In this document: positions 29,887-38,845 of the stretch, piece after piece
Position numbering within the stretch: the first letter of the stretch is position 1
How the letters are laid out: each line of letters starts with the position of its first letter
Origin: Pseudomonas fluorescens
GTDB lineage: Bacteria; Pseudomonadota; Gammaproteobacteria; Pseudomonadales; Pseudomonadaceae
Length of the DNA stretch: 64,000 nt
NCBI RefSeq assembly: GCF_902498185.1
Contig: NZ_CABVIX010000002.1
Span: 124,001 to 188,000, forward strand
Direction: 5' to 3'
Notes under the pieces: generated by a model
Database searches by the model: none
What the model was told of the DNA's origin: nothing
The model's input: only the letters and a program-made list of their open reading frames with translations
Position numbers and translations under genes: made by a program

Positions 29887-30714
29887 GTGGGAGCAGAGCT
29901 AGATCGGGTAAAGGATCGCAAAAGGAGCAGAGCGTTAATCGAAGACCTCTACCTGGACGCGAACCGAGTTTACGTAATTCACTACTCCTGCGAATCGTTT
30001 TATGAAAATGATACGGGGGAGTCGAAACGTGTGACATCCATCGCCACACGGAACCTAAAAACCGGCCAAACCAAATCGTGGTCCATCCATAAAGAAGCAG
30101 AGCTCAGCAAACAGCTCTCCAGCATGCAAGCAGAGCTCAATAAATTCGAAAAGTCGATGCTGAAAGGTTTTTTCCAATGGCTTGATAAGCACAAGGATTG
30201 TCGGTTCCTGCATTGGAACATGCGAGACGAAAATTTCGGGTTCTTTGCGCTTGAGCATCGCTTTCGGGTGCTCGGGGGCAAACCCGTAGAGCTGCCGGAT
30301 GACAAGAAGGTTGACCTTGCGCGTGAGCTGGTTGCGTTATATGGAAGAAACTATGCCCCGCATGCCGATAGTAGGGGAAGGAAAGGCAGGATCATGGCAT
30401 TGGCTGAACTCAATAATGCCAGCGACCAAGACGCACTGCCCGGCGCTGATGAGGCTGCCGCCTTTGTGAACGCTGAGTACATAAAAATGCATCAATCGAC
30501 CCTAAGGAAGCTCGATATGTTTGCGAACTTCTTCGAGCGTACACATGAAAAGTCCTTGAAGACAAAATCCAAATGGTACGAGCGGAACGGGGTGCATCCT
30601 GTTGTGTTAATTGAAATCGTCAAAGACCACCCGATCTACACGACAGTTATCGTACTGAGCGGCCTTGCCATTGCCGCTGTCAATTTCAGCCGTTTCTTGG
30701 CCCTTTTCAACTAG
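29887..30714 (+). CDS. Unrecognised protein with C-terminal membrane anchor
   Basis: 275 aa from the GTG at 29887, chosen because GAGGGG lies 6 nt upstream; the frame is open from TTG 29833. I do not recognise a named family. Visible features: an N-terminal segment RVYVIHYSCESFYENDTG followed by RVTSIATRNLKTGQTKSWSI, a middle LHWNMRDENFGFFALEHRF and KKVDLARELVALYG, then a helical region KLHxTLRKLD-like (MHQSTLRKLDMFANFFERTH) and one C-terminal TM helix (YTTVIVLSGLAIAAVNFSRF). The strand-helix order of the first half faintly recalls an RNase H-like/DEDD nuclease fold but the first acidic pair is not evident. No metal-binding motif, so it stands apart from its copper and arsenic neighbours; a cell-defence role is possible but speculative. 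Confidence 0.55.
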   Translation: MGAELDRVKDRKRSRALIEDLYLDANRVYVIHYSCESFYENDTGESKRVTSIATRNLKTGQTKSWSIHKEAELSKQLSSMQAELNKFEKSMLKGFFQWLDKHKDCRFLHWNMRDENFGFFALEHRFRVLGGKPVELPDDKKVDLARELVALYGRNYAPHADSRGRKGRIMALAELNNASDQDALPGADEAAAFVNAEYIKMHQSTLRKLDMFANFFERTHEKSLKTKSKWYERNGVHPVVLIEIVKDHPIYTTVIVLSGLAIAAVNFSRFLALFN

Positions 30715-30880
30715 CCCCCTGTAGTGCAAGCACCATTTCACCAATCTTTGGGCATCATTATTAGGTTTGGAGGTGTCTACAAAACTGGGACGATTCAGGT
30801 TTACTCACATGTGTTGGAGGATTAGTGCTGTCGCAGCCAGCAACGGCGCGGGCTGGGACGCTCTAGCGTGGCATTCGGGT

Positions 30881-31423
30881 TTAGGATACGAAGCTCATTG
30901 GAGCCTCGGGTCGAAGGCCGTCGTCACCGAACTCAAACCGCCAATACCCCACATCATGCCAAGCATCGAGCTTGAATCCGACCTGCGGAAACGTACCGAT
31001 GTGCTGAAAACCGAGTCGTTCGTGCAGCCCGACACTGCCTTCATTCGGCAAGGCGATACCGGCATACGCCGAGCGATATCCCAGACGCTTCAGAACCGGC
31101 AGCAGCACGTCATAGAGCTGCCGAGCAATTCCGCTGCGGCGCTGCCCCTCGGCGACATACACCGTCACATCCACCGCCCACCGGTACGCCGCACGCGCCC
31201 GGTGCTGACTGGCGTAGGCATAGCCGACTACCCGTCCTTCTCGCACAGCCACCAGCTACGGATAGGTTTGCAGCGTCGTGGAGATACGCTCACACATTTG
31301 CTCCACGCTCGGCACTGCCTCTTCGAATGAGATGGCCGTGTTGAGTACGATGGGCGCGTAGATGATCTGGATCTCTTCTGCATCCTCTGGTCTGGCGACA
31401 CGAATTTCGATTCCGCTATGCAT
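30881..31423 (-). pseudogene. GNAT acetyltransferase of the ars operon, interrupted by an amber stop
   Basis: The full frame runs from ATG 31423 ([19 protein letters not shown]) to 30881 and matches a phosphinothricin/arsinothricin-type N-acetyltransferase: VDVTVYVAEGQRRSGIARQL is the acetyl-CoA loop and GIALPNEGSVGLHERLGF the C-terminal motif. Codon 56 is TAG (31256-31258) within TTLQTYP-stop-LVAVREGR, where Trp (TGG) would be expected. Two codons later a GTG (31252) could restart a 123-aa fragment keeping the acetyl-CoA site but losing the first strand and helices. Its start overlaps the end of the monooxygenase gene by 8 bp, so it was the last gene of the leftward ars operon. Confidence 0.75.
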
Positions 31424-32498
31424 CCGACTGCTCCAAGCTGTTCAGGTGTTCGACTACTTCGTTAACTGTGCTGCGCGCGGTACGGGTGACGCCAATCAAC
31501 GTCGCCGAGGCCAAGCCGGTCCAGTCGCCATATCCGACCAGCCAGAGGCGCGGCTCGCGAATAGAACGCCCCCCATCAACCTCGACCCTTCCGTAGTCAT
31601 CCAGCACGTCCAGTGCCTTAAGGTGATCCAGTGCCGGCCGGAATCCAGTACACCAGACCACCACATCGACCTGGGTTTTCTCACCGTTGGGCCAGACGAC
31701 CCCATCCGACGTAAATGAGGTGAAAGGCCTTACAGCACGAAGGGCCCCGCGCTCGCGAGCCCGGACTACTGAGGGCACCATGACGATATCACCAAGCCCA
31801 CCGACCTGTGCGTCGATAACACGGCCCTCCTGTTGAGCCTTGAGGCGCTCGGTAGCCCGTTCGAACAGCACCCGGCCATCCACGTCATCAGGCAGAAACG
31901 CCGGTTCCTTCGTGGTTACCCACGTTGCGTCGGCGATCTCGGACAGCTCCGCGTAGATTTGCGCCCCCGAGTTGCCACCACCAACGACCAGCACGCGTTT
32001 TCCTTGGAAAGCCTCTGGTAACTGGTACTGGGCGGAGTGAATCTGCTGCCCCTGGAACAGCTCTATCCCCGGATAGGCCGGAACATTGGGCTTGCTCCAG
32101 GTCCCCGTTGCGCTGATGACGGCACGGGCTTCCCAGTTGCGGTCCTTCGAGCGCACACGAAGACCACGTGCGGTCCGCTCCACCGCCGTGATGCTGACGG
32201 GGCGAACGATAGGAAACCCGTAGCGCGCCTCGTACTGCTCCAGGTAGCTGACCACGTGATCCCTATCAGGATTACCTTCGGTGACTGGCGGCATCGGCCA
32301 GCCCGCGATGGAGCTCCAAGCGGAGGGCGAGAACAGCGTCAGCGAGTGCCAGCCATGGCGCCACGCCCCGCCCGCAGCCTCTTCAGCGTCAAGCAGCAGG
32401 AACGAGAGCTTGGCCCGCTTGAGAAAATAGGCCACCGTCAGCGCGGACTGCCCGCCGCCAATCACGATGACATCGAGTAGCTCGCCTTCGGTGGCCAT
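31416..32498 (-). CDS. arsO: Flavin-dependent monooxygenase of the ars operon (ArsO-like)
   Basis: 360 aa. The FAD-binding GxGxxG motif is at the N-terminus ([20 protein letters not shown]), a second NAD(P)H Rossmann motif in [18 protein letters not shown], and [12 protein letters not shown] near the end, as in class B flavin monooxygenases. Start ATG 32498 has AGGAG 5 nt upstream; the frame is open further but without signals. It lies in the ars operon between the phosphatase and GNAT genes and probably oxidises an arsenical; the substrate is inferred from context. Confidence 0.8.
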   Translation of the reverse strand: MATEGELLDVIVIGGGQSALTVAYFLKRAKLSFLLLDAEEAAGGAWRHGWHSLTLFSPSAWSSIAGWPMPPVTEGNPDRDHVVSYLEQYEARYGFPIVRPVSITAVERTARGLRVRSKDRNWEARAVISATGTWSKPNVPAYPGIELFQGQQIHSAQYQLPEAFQGKRVLVVGGGNSGAQIYAELSEIADATWVTTKEPAFLPDDVDGRVLFERATERLKAQQEGRVIDAQVGGLGDIVMVPSVVRARERGALRAVRPFTSFTSDGVVWPNGEKTQVDVVVWCTGFRPALDHLKALDVLDDYGRVEVDGGRSIREPRLWLVGYGDWTGLASATLIGVTRTARSTVNEVVEHLNSLEQSDA

Positions 32499-32523
32499 GG
32501 TTTCTCCTGTCTGGCTGGAGCGC

Positions 32524-33027
32524 TCAGCCTTCGCCGAACTGGTTGATGTAGTTGATGTGCGCAGGCTTCTGAATCGCCCGTGGGCGAAGATCCTGCACCC
32601 ATGCAATCGCCTCGCGGCGCGGCATTCCGGACTCGATCAGCAGACGGGCAGCGAACAGCCCGGTGCGGCCGGAGCCGCCCTTGCAGTGGATGGCCAGGGC
32701 CTTGTTGGATGCGAGCAAAGCGTTCAACTGGTGGCGGATCTCTCCCAGCCCGACCTCGAAGTTTTTATCCGGAGCATGATCATCCTTGATCGGCAGTTGG
32801 TACCACTCCAACCCATGCTGCTTGGCCGCGACGCCAAGCTGGGCAACTCCGTTTTCCTGAAGCTCTGCGTCCGACATCAGCGTAACCAGCGCCACGGCAC
32901 CGGCCTTCTTGAGCGTATCCAGGCTTTCAGCGAGACCGCTGGTCTGGGTGCCCGGACAAGGCGTAAAAATCAGCACACCCGGAGCATGGGGCAACGATTT
33001 CAATGAGTAAGGATGCGACATGCTCAT
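32524..33027 (-). CDS. Dual-specificity/tyrosine phosphatase-like protein of the ars operon
   Basis: 167 aa with the cysteine-phosphatase loop [10 protein letters not shown] (CX5R) and an upstream general-acid region [10 protein letters not shown]. It lies between arsH and the monooxygenase with gaps of 4 and 25 bp. Such phosphatase-like genes recur in Pseudomonas ars operons; the CX5R cysteine might act on phosphate- or arsenate-containing compounds. Start 33027 (MSMSHPY) or 33021. Confidence 0.8.
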   Translation of the reverse strand: MSMSHPYSLKSLPHAPGVLIFTPCPGTQTSGLAESLDTLKKAGAVALVTLMSDAELQENGVAQLGVAAKQHGLEWYQLPIKDDHAPDKNFEVGLGEIRHQLNALLASNKALAIHCKGGSGRTGLFAARLLIESGMPRREAIAWVQDLRPRAIQKPAHINYINQFGEG

Positions 33028-33031
33028 GACC

Positions 33032-33745
33032 TCAGATAGACCGAATATTGACTCGCTTGGATAGTTCTTCCGCCGACTCTTTGCGCTCGGAGTAGCGGTC
33101 TACCAAATAATCCTGGCGATCACGCAGCAGGAGCGTGAACTTGGTCAGTTCCTCCATCACGTCGACCAGTCGATCGTAGAAAGAAGACGGCTTCATGCGC
33201 CCGGCTTCATCGAACTCCAGGAAGGCTTTCGGCACCGACGACTGGTTCGGGATGGTAAACATACGCATCCAGCGGCCAAGCACGCGCAGTTGGTTCACCA
33301 CGTTAAAGGACTGCGAGCCTCCACATACCTGCATCACCGCGAGGGTCTTGCCCTGGGTTGGGCGAACCGCGCCCATGGCCAGCGGTACCCAATCGATCTG
33401 CGCCTTGAAGACAGCACTCATTGAGCCGTGACGCTCGGGCGAGCACCACACCTGGCCCTCGGACCATTGCATCAGCTCGCGGAGTTCCAGCACCTTCTCG
33501 TGAGAGTCCGGAGCGTCATCCGGCAGCGGTAGGCCGGAAGGATCAAAGATTCGGGTTTCGGCGCCGAACTCTTCCAGCAGGCGCGCAGCCTCCTGGACCA
33601 TCAAGCGGCTGAATGAGCGTTCGCGGGTCGATCCGTACAGCAGCAGGATGCGCGGTTTGTGTGTGGAAGGATCCTTCGGCGCCAGCCGCTCCAGCGACGG
33701 CAGATCAATAAGTTCTGGTTGGACATTGGGCAGGTGGTCGTTCAT
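33032..33745 (-). CDS. arsH: NADPH-dependent organoarsenical oxidase ArsH
   Basis: 237-aa flavodoxin-fold protein with the FMN phosphate loop [15 protein letters not shown] and the segment [20 protein letters not shown], both typical of ArsH, which oxidises trivalent methyl and aromatic arsenicals. Start ATG 33745 is preceded by GGAG at 6 nt; the ATG 33757 lies just upstream in frame. It follows arsC by 23 bp in the leftward operon. Confidence 0.95.
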   Translation of the reverse strand: MNDHLPNVQPELIDLPSLERLAPKDPSTHKPRILLLYGSTRERSFSRLMVQEAARLLEEFGAETRIFDPSGLPLPDDAPDSHEKVLELRELMQWSEGQVWCSPERHGSMSAVFKAQIDWVPLAMGAVRPTQGKTLAVMQVCGGSQSFNVVNQLRVLGRWMRMFTIPNQSSVPKAFLEFDEAGRMKPSSFYDRLVDVMEELTKFTLLLRDRQDYLVDRYSERKESAEELSKRVNIRSI

Positions 33746-33768
33746 TTCGGTCTCCATTGATCCAGGGC

Positions 33769-34239
33769 CTACAGCGCGCCGATGCGGGCAAGTTCGGCTT
33801 TCAGTTCGTCCTGGCTCAGTTGCGAGAAAGGCAGCGCAATGAAGGCGCGCACGCGCTCATCAATCTTCGCAAGTGTTGTCTGGAAGGCTTCTTCGATTTC
33901 TGCCTCACTCCCGGTGACCGCCGAAGGGTCGGCCAGGCCCCAGTGGGCTTTGAGCGATGGACCGAAGAAGATCGGGCAGGCTTCGCCGGCAGCGCGGTCG
34001 CACACGGTGACAACGATGTCGGGAGGAGAGCTCTCGAAGGCATCCGAGGCCTTGCTTGAAAGACCTGCGGTGGGGATACCGGCGGCTTCCAGGGTATTCA
34101 GTGCCCGCTCATTGACCTTGCCGCTTGGGAAGCTGCCCGAGCTCACAGCTTCCATACCCTCTGGGGCCAGGTGATTGAACAGCGCCTCGGACAGGATGCT
34201 GCGGCAGCTGTTGTGGGTGCACATGAACAAGACTTTCAT
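33769..34239 (-). CDS. arsC: Arsenate reductase ArsC, low-MW phosphatase type
   Basis: 156 aa with the catalytic loop CTHNSCRS (Cys7 to Arg13) at the N-terminus, the arrangement of thioredoxin-linked ArsC enzymes that reduce As(V) to As(III). Further signature stretches are [18 protein letters not shown] and the C-terminal [12 protein letters not shown]. Start 34239 has GGAG 8 nt upstream; the longer frame upstream overlaps arsB and is not needed. Confidence 0.95.
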   Translation of the reverse strand: MKVLFMCTHNSCRSILSEALFNHLAPEGMEAVSSGSFPSGKVNERALNTLEAAGIPTAGLSSKASDAFESSPPDIVVTVCDRAAGEACPIFFGPSLKAHWGLADPSAVTGSEAEIEEAFQTTLAKIDERVRAFIALPFSQLSQDELKAELARIGAL

Positions 34240-34253
34240 CAGGTATCTCCGGT

Positions 34254-35537
34254 TCAAAAGCTCAGGCGGATGGCCAATGCGGCCAAGGTGGCAAGCAGGA
34301 TCGGCAGCGTCAGGACGATGCCGGTGCGGAAGTAGTAACCCCAGGTGATGACGATGTTCTTGCGGGCCAGCACGTGTAGCCACAGCAAGGTGGCCAGGCT
34401 GCCGATGGGGGTGATTTTCGGACCGAGGTCACAGCCGATGACGTTGGCGTAGATCATGGCCTCGCGCACGATGCCGGTGGCCTCGGCGGAATGGATCGAC
34501 AAGGCCCCTACCAACACAGTGGGCATGTTGTTCATGACCGACGACAGGCCAGCGGCGAGCAGCCCCGTCCCGAGGGATGCGCCCCAGATTCCGTAGCCAG
34601 CGAAGACATTGAGGATCTGCGTCAGGTAGTCGGTGAGGCCGGCGTTACGCAGGCCATACACCACAAGGTACATGCCAAGCGAGAACACCACGACCTGCCA
34701 AGGCGCGTCCTTGAGCACCTTGCGGGTTGAAATCACGTGCCCACGCGCGGCGATCAGGTAGAGGATCAGCGCACAGGCAGCAGCGATGGCGCTGATCGGA
34801 ACGCCCAGCGGCTCGATGGCGAAGAAGCCAACCAGCAACAGCGCAAGCACCCACCAGCCGGCAACGAACGTCGCCTTGTCGCGGATAGCGGCTTCGGGAG
34901 CCTTCAGTTGGTCGAGTTCATAGGTACGCGGCAGGTCCTTGCGGAAGAACCACAGCAGCATTCCCAGGGTGGCGGCGATGCTGACCAGGTTCACCGGCAC
35001 CATGACCGAGGCGTATTCGCTGAAGCCAATGCCAAAGTAGTCGGCGGAAACGATGTTCACCAGGTTGGACACCACCAGCGGCAAGCTCGCGGTATCGGCG
35101 ATGAAGCCCGCCGCCATGACGAATGCCAGCGTCGCCGCCGGGGAGAAGCGCAGGGCCAGCAGCATGGCGATGACGATCGGGGTCAGGATCAGTGCCGCAC
35201 CGTCGTTAGCGAACAGCGCCGAGACGGCGGCGCCCAGCAGGATGATGAAGGCGAACAGCTTGCGGCTGCTGCCATTGCCCCAGCGGGCCACGTGCAATGC
35301 CGCCCACTCGAAGAACCCCGCCTCATCCAGCAGCAGGCTGATGATGATGACGGCGATGAAAGTGGCGGTAGCGTTCCAGACGATCTGCCAGACCACGGGA
35401 ATATCGGACAGGCTCACGACGCCCGCCAGCAGCGCCACGACGGCCCCCAGTGCGGCGCTCCAGCCCACGCCCAGGCCTTTGGGCTGCCAGATGACGAGAA
35501 CGATCGTCACCAGGAAAATCAAAAATGCGATCAGCAT
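34254..35537 (-). CDS. arsB: Arsenite efflux permease ArsB
   Basis: 427-aa integral membrane protein with about 12 hydrophobic segments and ArsB-type signatures: [40 protein letters not shown] and [33 protein letters not shown]. It extrudes As(III)/Sb(III) made by ArsC. It follows arsR by 29 bp and precedes arsC by 14 bp. No arsA ATPase is present. Confidence 0.96.
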   Translation of the reverse strand: MLIAFLIFLVTIVLVIWQPKGLGVGWSAALGAVVALLAGVVSLSDIPVVWQIVWNATATFIAVIIISLLLDEAGFFEWAALHVARWGNGSSRKLFAFIILLGAAVSALFANDGAALILTPIVIAMLLALRFSPAATLAFVMAAGFIADTASLPLVVSNLVNIVSADYFGIGFSEYASVMVPVNLVSIAATLGMLLWFFRKDLPRTYELDQLKAPEAAIRDKATFVAGWWVLALLLVGFFAIEPLGVPISAIAAACALILYLIAARGHVISTRKVLKDAPWQVVVFSLGMYLVVYGLRNAGLTDYLTQILNVFAGYGIWGASLGTGLLAAGLSSVMNNMPTVLVGALSIHSAEATGIVREAMIYANVIGCDLGPKITPIGSLATLLWLHVLARKNIVITWGYYFRTGIVLTLPILLATLAALAIRLSF

Positions 35538-35566
35538 GACTACAACTCAATCAGCGAAGGGAATTC

Positions 35567-35923
35567 TCAAGCACAAGCAACAGGGCTCTGCGGCCGCTCG
35601 CCCATTTCGGCAAGGCGCAATGCATCGGGGCTCAACCATTCCTGGTTGGCATCGACCACTCCCTTCAGCATCGCGTCCACCCACTGCGGCAGTTCGGGGT
35701 GCAGTCGGTAGTACACCCATTGACCCTTGCGGCGATCCATCAGGATTCCAGCCTCGCGCAACTGGGCAAGATGCCGGGAGATCTTCGGCTGGCTCAGCTC
35801 CAGCGCGTGGGTAAGTTCGCAGACACAGAGTTCGCCTTCACGGGCGATCAGCAGGGTCATCCGGGCCCGGGTGTCATCAGCCAGGCATTTGAAAACGATG
35901 GGGGGAGTCAGTGTTTCCCGCAT
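35567..35923 (-). CDS. arsR: Arsenic-responsive repressor ArsR
   Basis: 118-aa ArsR/SmtB winged-helix repressor. ELCVCEL (Cys33, Cys35) is the As(III) site next to the recognition helix SQPKISRHLAQLREAGIL; RKGQWVYYRL is the wing. Start ATG 35923 has AGGAGG 5 nt upstream, which rules out the longer frame to 35980. It heads the leftward ars operon and is divergent from arsN2. Confidence 0.95.
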   Translation of the reverse strand: MRETLTPPIVFKCLADDTRARMTLLIAREGELCVCELTHALELSQPKISRHLAQLREAGILMDRRKGQWVYYRLHPELPQWVDAMLKGVVDANQEWLSPDALRLAEMGERPQSPVACA

Positions 35924-35962
35924 GTGACCTCCTGGGGAATGCGTGTACGGCCAATATCTGGA

Positions 35963-35993
35963 AATCCGAATATATGCCAATTCGAATATACGG
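35963..35993 (-). promoter_or_regulatory. Candidate ArsR operator/promoter region
   Basis: AT-rich imperfect direct repeat TCCGAATATATG...TTCGAATATACG between arsR and arsN2. Position and composition fit an ArsR operator overlapping the arsR promoter; not matched to a precise consensus. Confidence 0.4.
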
Positions 35994-36100
35994 TAAAGCA
36001 GATATTTACACTCGCCTCGCCTTACGGGACGTCATAAAACTGGAAAAAGCCCTCGCTTTGGGCCCTATACTGGCCGTCGATACCATCCCCAGAGTCCCCA

Positions 36101-36550
36101 ATGAACCAGTCTGATATCTCTGTCCGATTGCTTGGTACCGATCAAATCCAAGGCCTGGCTGCGCATCTGACTGCAGCGGGCTTGCCGACCCAAGACCTTT
36201 TGCAGCCCGACCGAATGTTCTATTCCTTTCATCGGGGAGAAACGGAGCTGGGATACGGGGGCATTGAAGGAACTGGTCGGACTCGTCTGATTCGCTCACT
36301 GGTTGTCGTACCGGCCCAGCGAAAGTCAGGGATCGGTACCCTGCTGCTCAGAGCACTTGAGCGAATAGCGGAAGCTGACGGAGCCCAGAGCCTTCATCTG
36401 CTGACCACAACAGCACCCGACTTCTTCGAGGCTCGGGGATATGAGCACAGAGACCGATCTCAAGCCCCAAAGGCAATTTCCAGTTCGGAGGAGTTCAAGA
36501 GCCTTTGTCCGACCTCTGCGGTCTATATGGTGAAGGATCTGGCGACATGA
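36101..36550 (+). CDS. arsN2: Arsenic resistance N-acetyltransferase ArsN2
   Basis: 149-aa GNAT protein. The acetyl-CoA loop is IRSLVVVPAQRKSGIGTLLL, preceded by GGIEGTGRTRL and followed by LHLLTTTAPDFFEARGYEHRDRSQAP, the pattern of ArsN2 proteins linked to ars operons. It is transcribed divergently from arsR, so it probably shares arsenic control. With the interrupted GNAT at 30881-31423 the element carries two acetyltransferase genes. Confidence 0.88.
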   Translation: MNQSDISVRLLGTDQIQGLAAHLTAAGLPTQDLLQPDRMFYSFHRGETELGYGGIEGTGRTRLIRSLVVVPAQRKSGIGTLLLRALERIAEADGAQSLHLLTTTAPDFFEARGYEHRDRSQAPKAISSSEEFKSLCPTSAVYMVKDLAT

Positions 36551-36840
36551 ACTCGGTGTCACCTCAGGGAACTCGCCTCCACGAATTTCACTGAGTCCTG
36601 CGGCGCCCTGAAGATGGCGAGCCCTGGGCCCGGCATGATTGAGCGACTTCATGAGTGAGGATACAGGCGTATCCTTGGACGGTTTTAAACCTGCCTGGTA
36701 GCGGAAAACAGTCAGTCTGGTTGGCGCGTCTGCGCTCGGAAAAGCAGCAACCCCTCCAAGATGTATCTCAGAGAAATCCATGCCCAACCCAACGATTTGT
36801 AGGGGGCTCCCAGCCAGGAGCGCTCGCACCGGTTACCACG

Positions 36841-36877
36841 CCCCAAAAAGATACCATCATAATTTTTTTGGGGTTTT
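36841..36877. terminator. Candidate terminator at the end of the cargo
   Basis: CCCCAAAAA (36841-36849) pairs with TTTTTGGGG (36865-36873) across a 15-nt loop, then TTTT. It could end arsN2 transcription before the transposon end. The stretch 36551-36919 has no gene. Confidence 0.4.
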
Positions 36878-36919
36878 AGCACGGGGTCCTTCCTGTGATT
36901 TTTTCTGGCTGAACCTTTG

Positions 36920-37069
36920 CTGTGACAACCTTTATTAAACGAAAAAGCCCGAGAAATTTTGAAAAATTATGCTTTGTGACAACCTTTATTTTTGCTTCCC
37001 TAGAAGCAGCCTCCTCGCTAGGCCGCGAAATGCAAGAGACTTTGTGACAAAGTTTATTAATCGGCAACA
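36920..37069 (-). repeat. Distal transposon end with three spaced TnsB-type sites
   Basis: Copies of the 17-bp site in inverted orientation (TTGTGACAACCTTTATT): 36920-36936 (16/17), 36974-36990 (17/17) and 37042-37058 (15/17, outermost). The terminus ACA ends at 37069. Wide spacing contrasts with the 20-bp packing at the other end, as for the left end of Tn7. Confidence 0.9.
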
Positions 37070-37076
37070 GAAATAT
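37070..37076. repeat. Target-site duplication, distal side
   Basis: GAAATAT, identical to 6360-6366 and directly abutting the transposon terminus. Confidence 0.8.
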
Positions 37077-37144
37077 ATCTTGGATTTGAGGAATCAGAAC
37101 CGTCGCTGCAGTAAAAACCGAAACTCCCAAAACTGTCGCTCAAT

Positions 37145-37169
37145 GAAGGGCGCCGTTCGCGGCCCCTTC
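37145..37169 (+). terminator. Hairpin just past the transposon, possible displaced glmS terminator
   Basis: GAAGGG-C-GCCG-TTCG-CGGC-CCCTTC folds into a 10-bp stem with one bulged C and a TTCG tetraloop. It lacks a clear T-run. Without the element it would lie about 100 bp after glmS. The rest of 37077-37563 shows no gene. Confidence 0.4.
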
Positions 37170-37563
37170 AACAATTGAATCCTCCACCTTCAGGCGCCAC
37201 CACGCCTATCCGTTCAAGGGTACACGGACTCGCGGCCGTGGGCCTGCTGGACGTTAGGCGCGCCCCGACCCACTGGTGATATACAGATGATCCGGCGGCT
37301 CGCTATCCCAACATCGAGGTAGACTAGATGTGCTTTACATGGCCACCGGCCAACTAGTTACGTCGGCGGGCAGCGCAGCCGGAATCGCCTGGTCGAATAC
37401 AAAATCGATTCGTACCGGACCGCGCAACCATTGCATTGAACAGCGCGGTCCTCATACAGACTAACCCCAACAGGCCACTTGCTTTCAGAACATGATCAAG
37501 CGGCGTTTACCTGGCCGCGGCGCGCGGTGCCAGCTGCAGCCGCAGCATTGCAAGGGGGTTTCG

Positions 37564-38691
37564 ATGACTGAGGATTTCGCAGAACTGTTCACGACACATA
37601 CGATTTTAGGCATTTCGCTGGCTAGCTGGATCTTCGCATTCAGCGCTGCTGCACTCAGTTATGTGTTTGCAAGGACCGCGATCCGCTTCGTTTTCAGAAA
37701 AATTCAGGCAAGGGCAACCGCGGGCAACCGTCATTTCAGTTACCTTGCGAGCGAGGTCCTGTCTGCGACCAGCAACACGTTATTGCTGCTGGCATCGATC
37801 CTGATTGGTATCGGTGTACTTGATTTGCCCGAGCGCTGGCTCAGCCGTGTCAGCAGCCTCTGGTTCGTCGTAGCGGCTTTGCAGGTCGGTCTGTGGACAA
37901 ACCGAGCCATGGCGCTTGCGCTGCATCGCTATTTTTCTCGCCATAGCGAGAATGGGACGTTCCAGGCAAGTGCCTTGGCGACCCTGAGTATCTGGGGAGC
38001 CAGGGTGCTGTTATGGGCTGTGGTTCTGCTCGCGATGCTATCGAACGTGGGCGTCAACATCACCGCTTTCGTAGCAAGTCTCGGCGTGGGCGGTATCGCA
38101 GTGGCGCTCGCGGTTCAAAACATTCTTGGAGATGTGTTCGCCTCGCTCTCGATTGCCGTTGACAAGCCATTTGAAGTTGGCGATTTCATCGTGGTGGGTT
38201 CGCTTGCCGGTACGGTTGAGCACGTTGGCTTGAAGACGACTCGGATAAGAAGTCTCGGTGGCGAACAAATCGTCATGGCGAACGCCGACATGATCGGCAG
38301 CACCATTCAGAACTACAAGCGCCTGCAGGAGCGGCGGATTGTTTTCGAGTTTCGGCTGACGTATGAATGTTCAACCGAGCAGGTCAGGCAGATGACGCAG
38401 CGGGTTGAAGCGATCATCAAGAATGAAGATCAAGCCAGGTTTGATCGATGTCATTTTAGAAGTTTTGGTGAGAGCGCGCTGGAATTCGAGACGGTCTATA
38501 TCGTCCTGGACCCTAGCTATAACGTCTACATGGATGTCCAGCAAAGAATCAACCTGGAGATCATGGAAGCGGTCGCTGACCTCGAAGCGAAATTTGCCTT
38601 CCCTGCACGAACCGTTCATGTCGCTTCAGTCCCCGATCCCGCGTTACTTAATTCGCGTACGCAGCGTTCGTCCCGCACCGAGCGTGCCTGA
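37564..38691 (+). CDS. MscS-family mechanosensitive channel
   Basis: 375 aa. Several N-terminal TM helices, then the pore-lining helix and beta domain signature of MscS: SNVGVNITAFVASLGVGGIA, VALAVQNILGDVFASLSIAV, DKPFEVGDFIVVGSLAGTVE, and IVMANADMIGSTIQNY. Such channels release solutes on hypo-osmotic shock. Start ATG 37564 follows AAGGGGG by 6 nt; the frame upstream to 37492 is not supported. It is the first native gene beyond the transposon and ends before a bidirectional terminator. Confidence 0.93.
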   Translation: MTEDFAELFTTHTILGISLASWIFAFSAAALSYVFARTAIRFVFRKIQARATAGNRHFSYLASEVLSATSNTLLLLASILIGIGVLDLPERWLSRVSSLWFVVAALQVGLWTNRAMALALHRYFSRHSENGTFQASALATLSIWGARVLLWAVVLLAMLSNVGVNITAFVASLGVGGIAVALAVQNILGDVFASLSIAVDKPFEVGDFIVVGSLAGTVEHVGLKTTRIRSLGGEQIVMANADMIGSTIQNYKRLQERRIVFEFRLTYECSTEQVRQMTQRVEAIIKNEDQARFDRCHFRSFGESALEFETVYIVLDPSYNVYMDVQQRINLEIMEAVADLEAKFAFPARTVHVASVPDPALLNSRTQRSSRTERA

Positions 38692-38792
38692 CCCGACCGC
38701 CGAAGCTGTCGCTGAGCCCACGACGATCCGCCGATGTGCCAGGTTGAACTACGTAGTCTCTGAGTCCACTATGGACAGGGAACCTGGATGAA

Positions 38793-38826
38793 AAAGACGC
38801 CTGGTTTGTCCATCAGGCGTCTTTCT
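38793..38826. terminator. Bidirectional terminator between mscS-like gene and cbtA
   Basis: AAAGACGCCTG / CAGGCGTCTTT (38793-38803 and 38814-38824), an 11-bp perfect stem with a 10-nt loop and flanking A and T runs, between convergent genes. Confidence 0.85.
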
Positions 38827-38845
38827 TTTCCTTGGAGCTACGCCT

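Larger units (their letters stand above)
6367..37069. mobile_element. Tn7-like transposon carrying copper and arsenic resistance
   Basis: A 30,703-bp element. Both ends read TGTT-N3-GATTAATAAA-N2-TTGTCACAA in inverted orientation, both ends carry further copies of the 17-bp TnsB-type site, and a 7-bp direct repeat GAAATAT flanks it. Core genes tnsA, tnsB, tnsC and tnsD run away from the glmS-proximal end, as in Tn7, and a second TniQ-family gene follows in the opposite direction. No TnsE is present. Insertion 24 bp past glmS is the classical attTn7 position. Cargo comprises two small antitoxin-like genes, a copper cluster, an unknown protein gene and an arsenic cluster. Transposase and TniQ2 DNA is visibly more AT-rich than the flanking core. 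Confidence 0.95.

Noticed and set aside
30767..31330. 187-aa plus-strand frame
   Set aside because: Antisense to the interrupted GNAT gene, whose protein motifs are clear on the minus strand.
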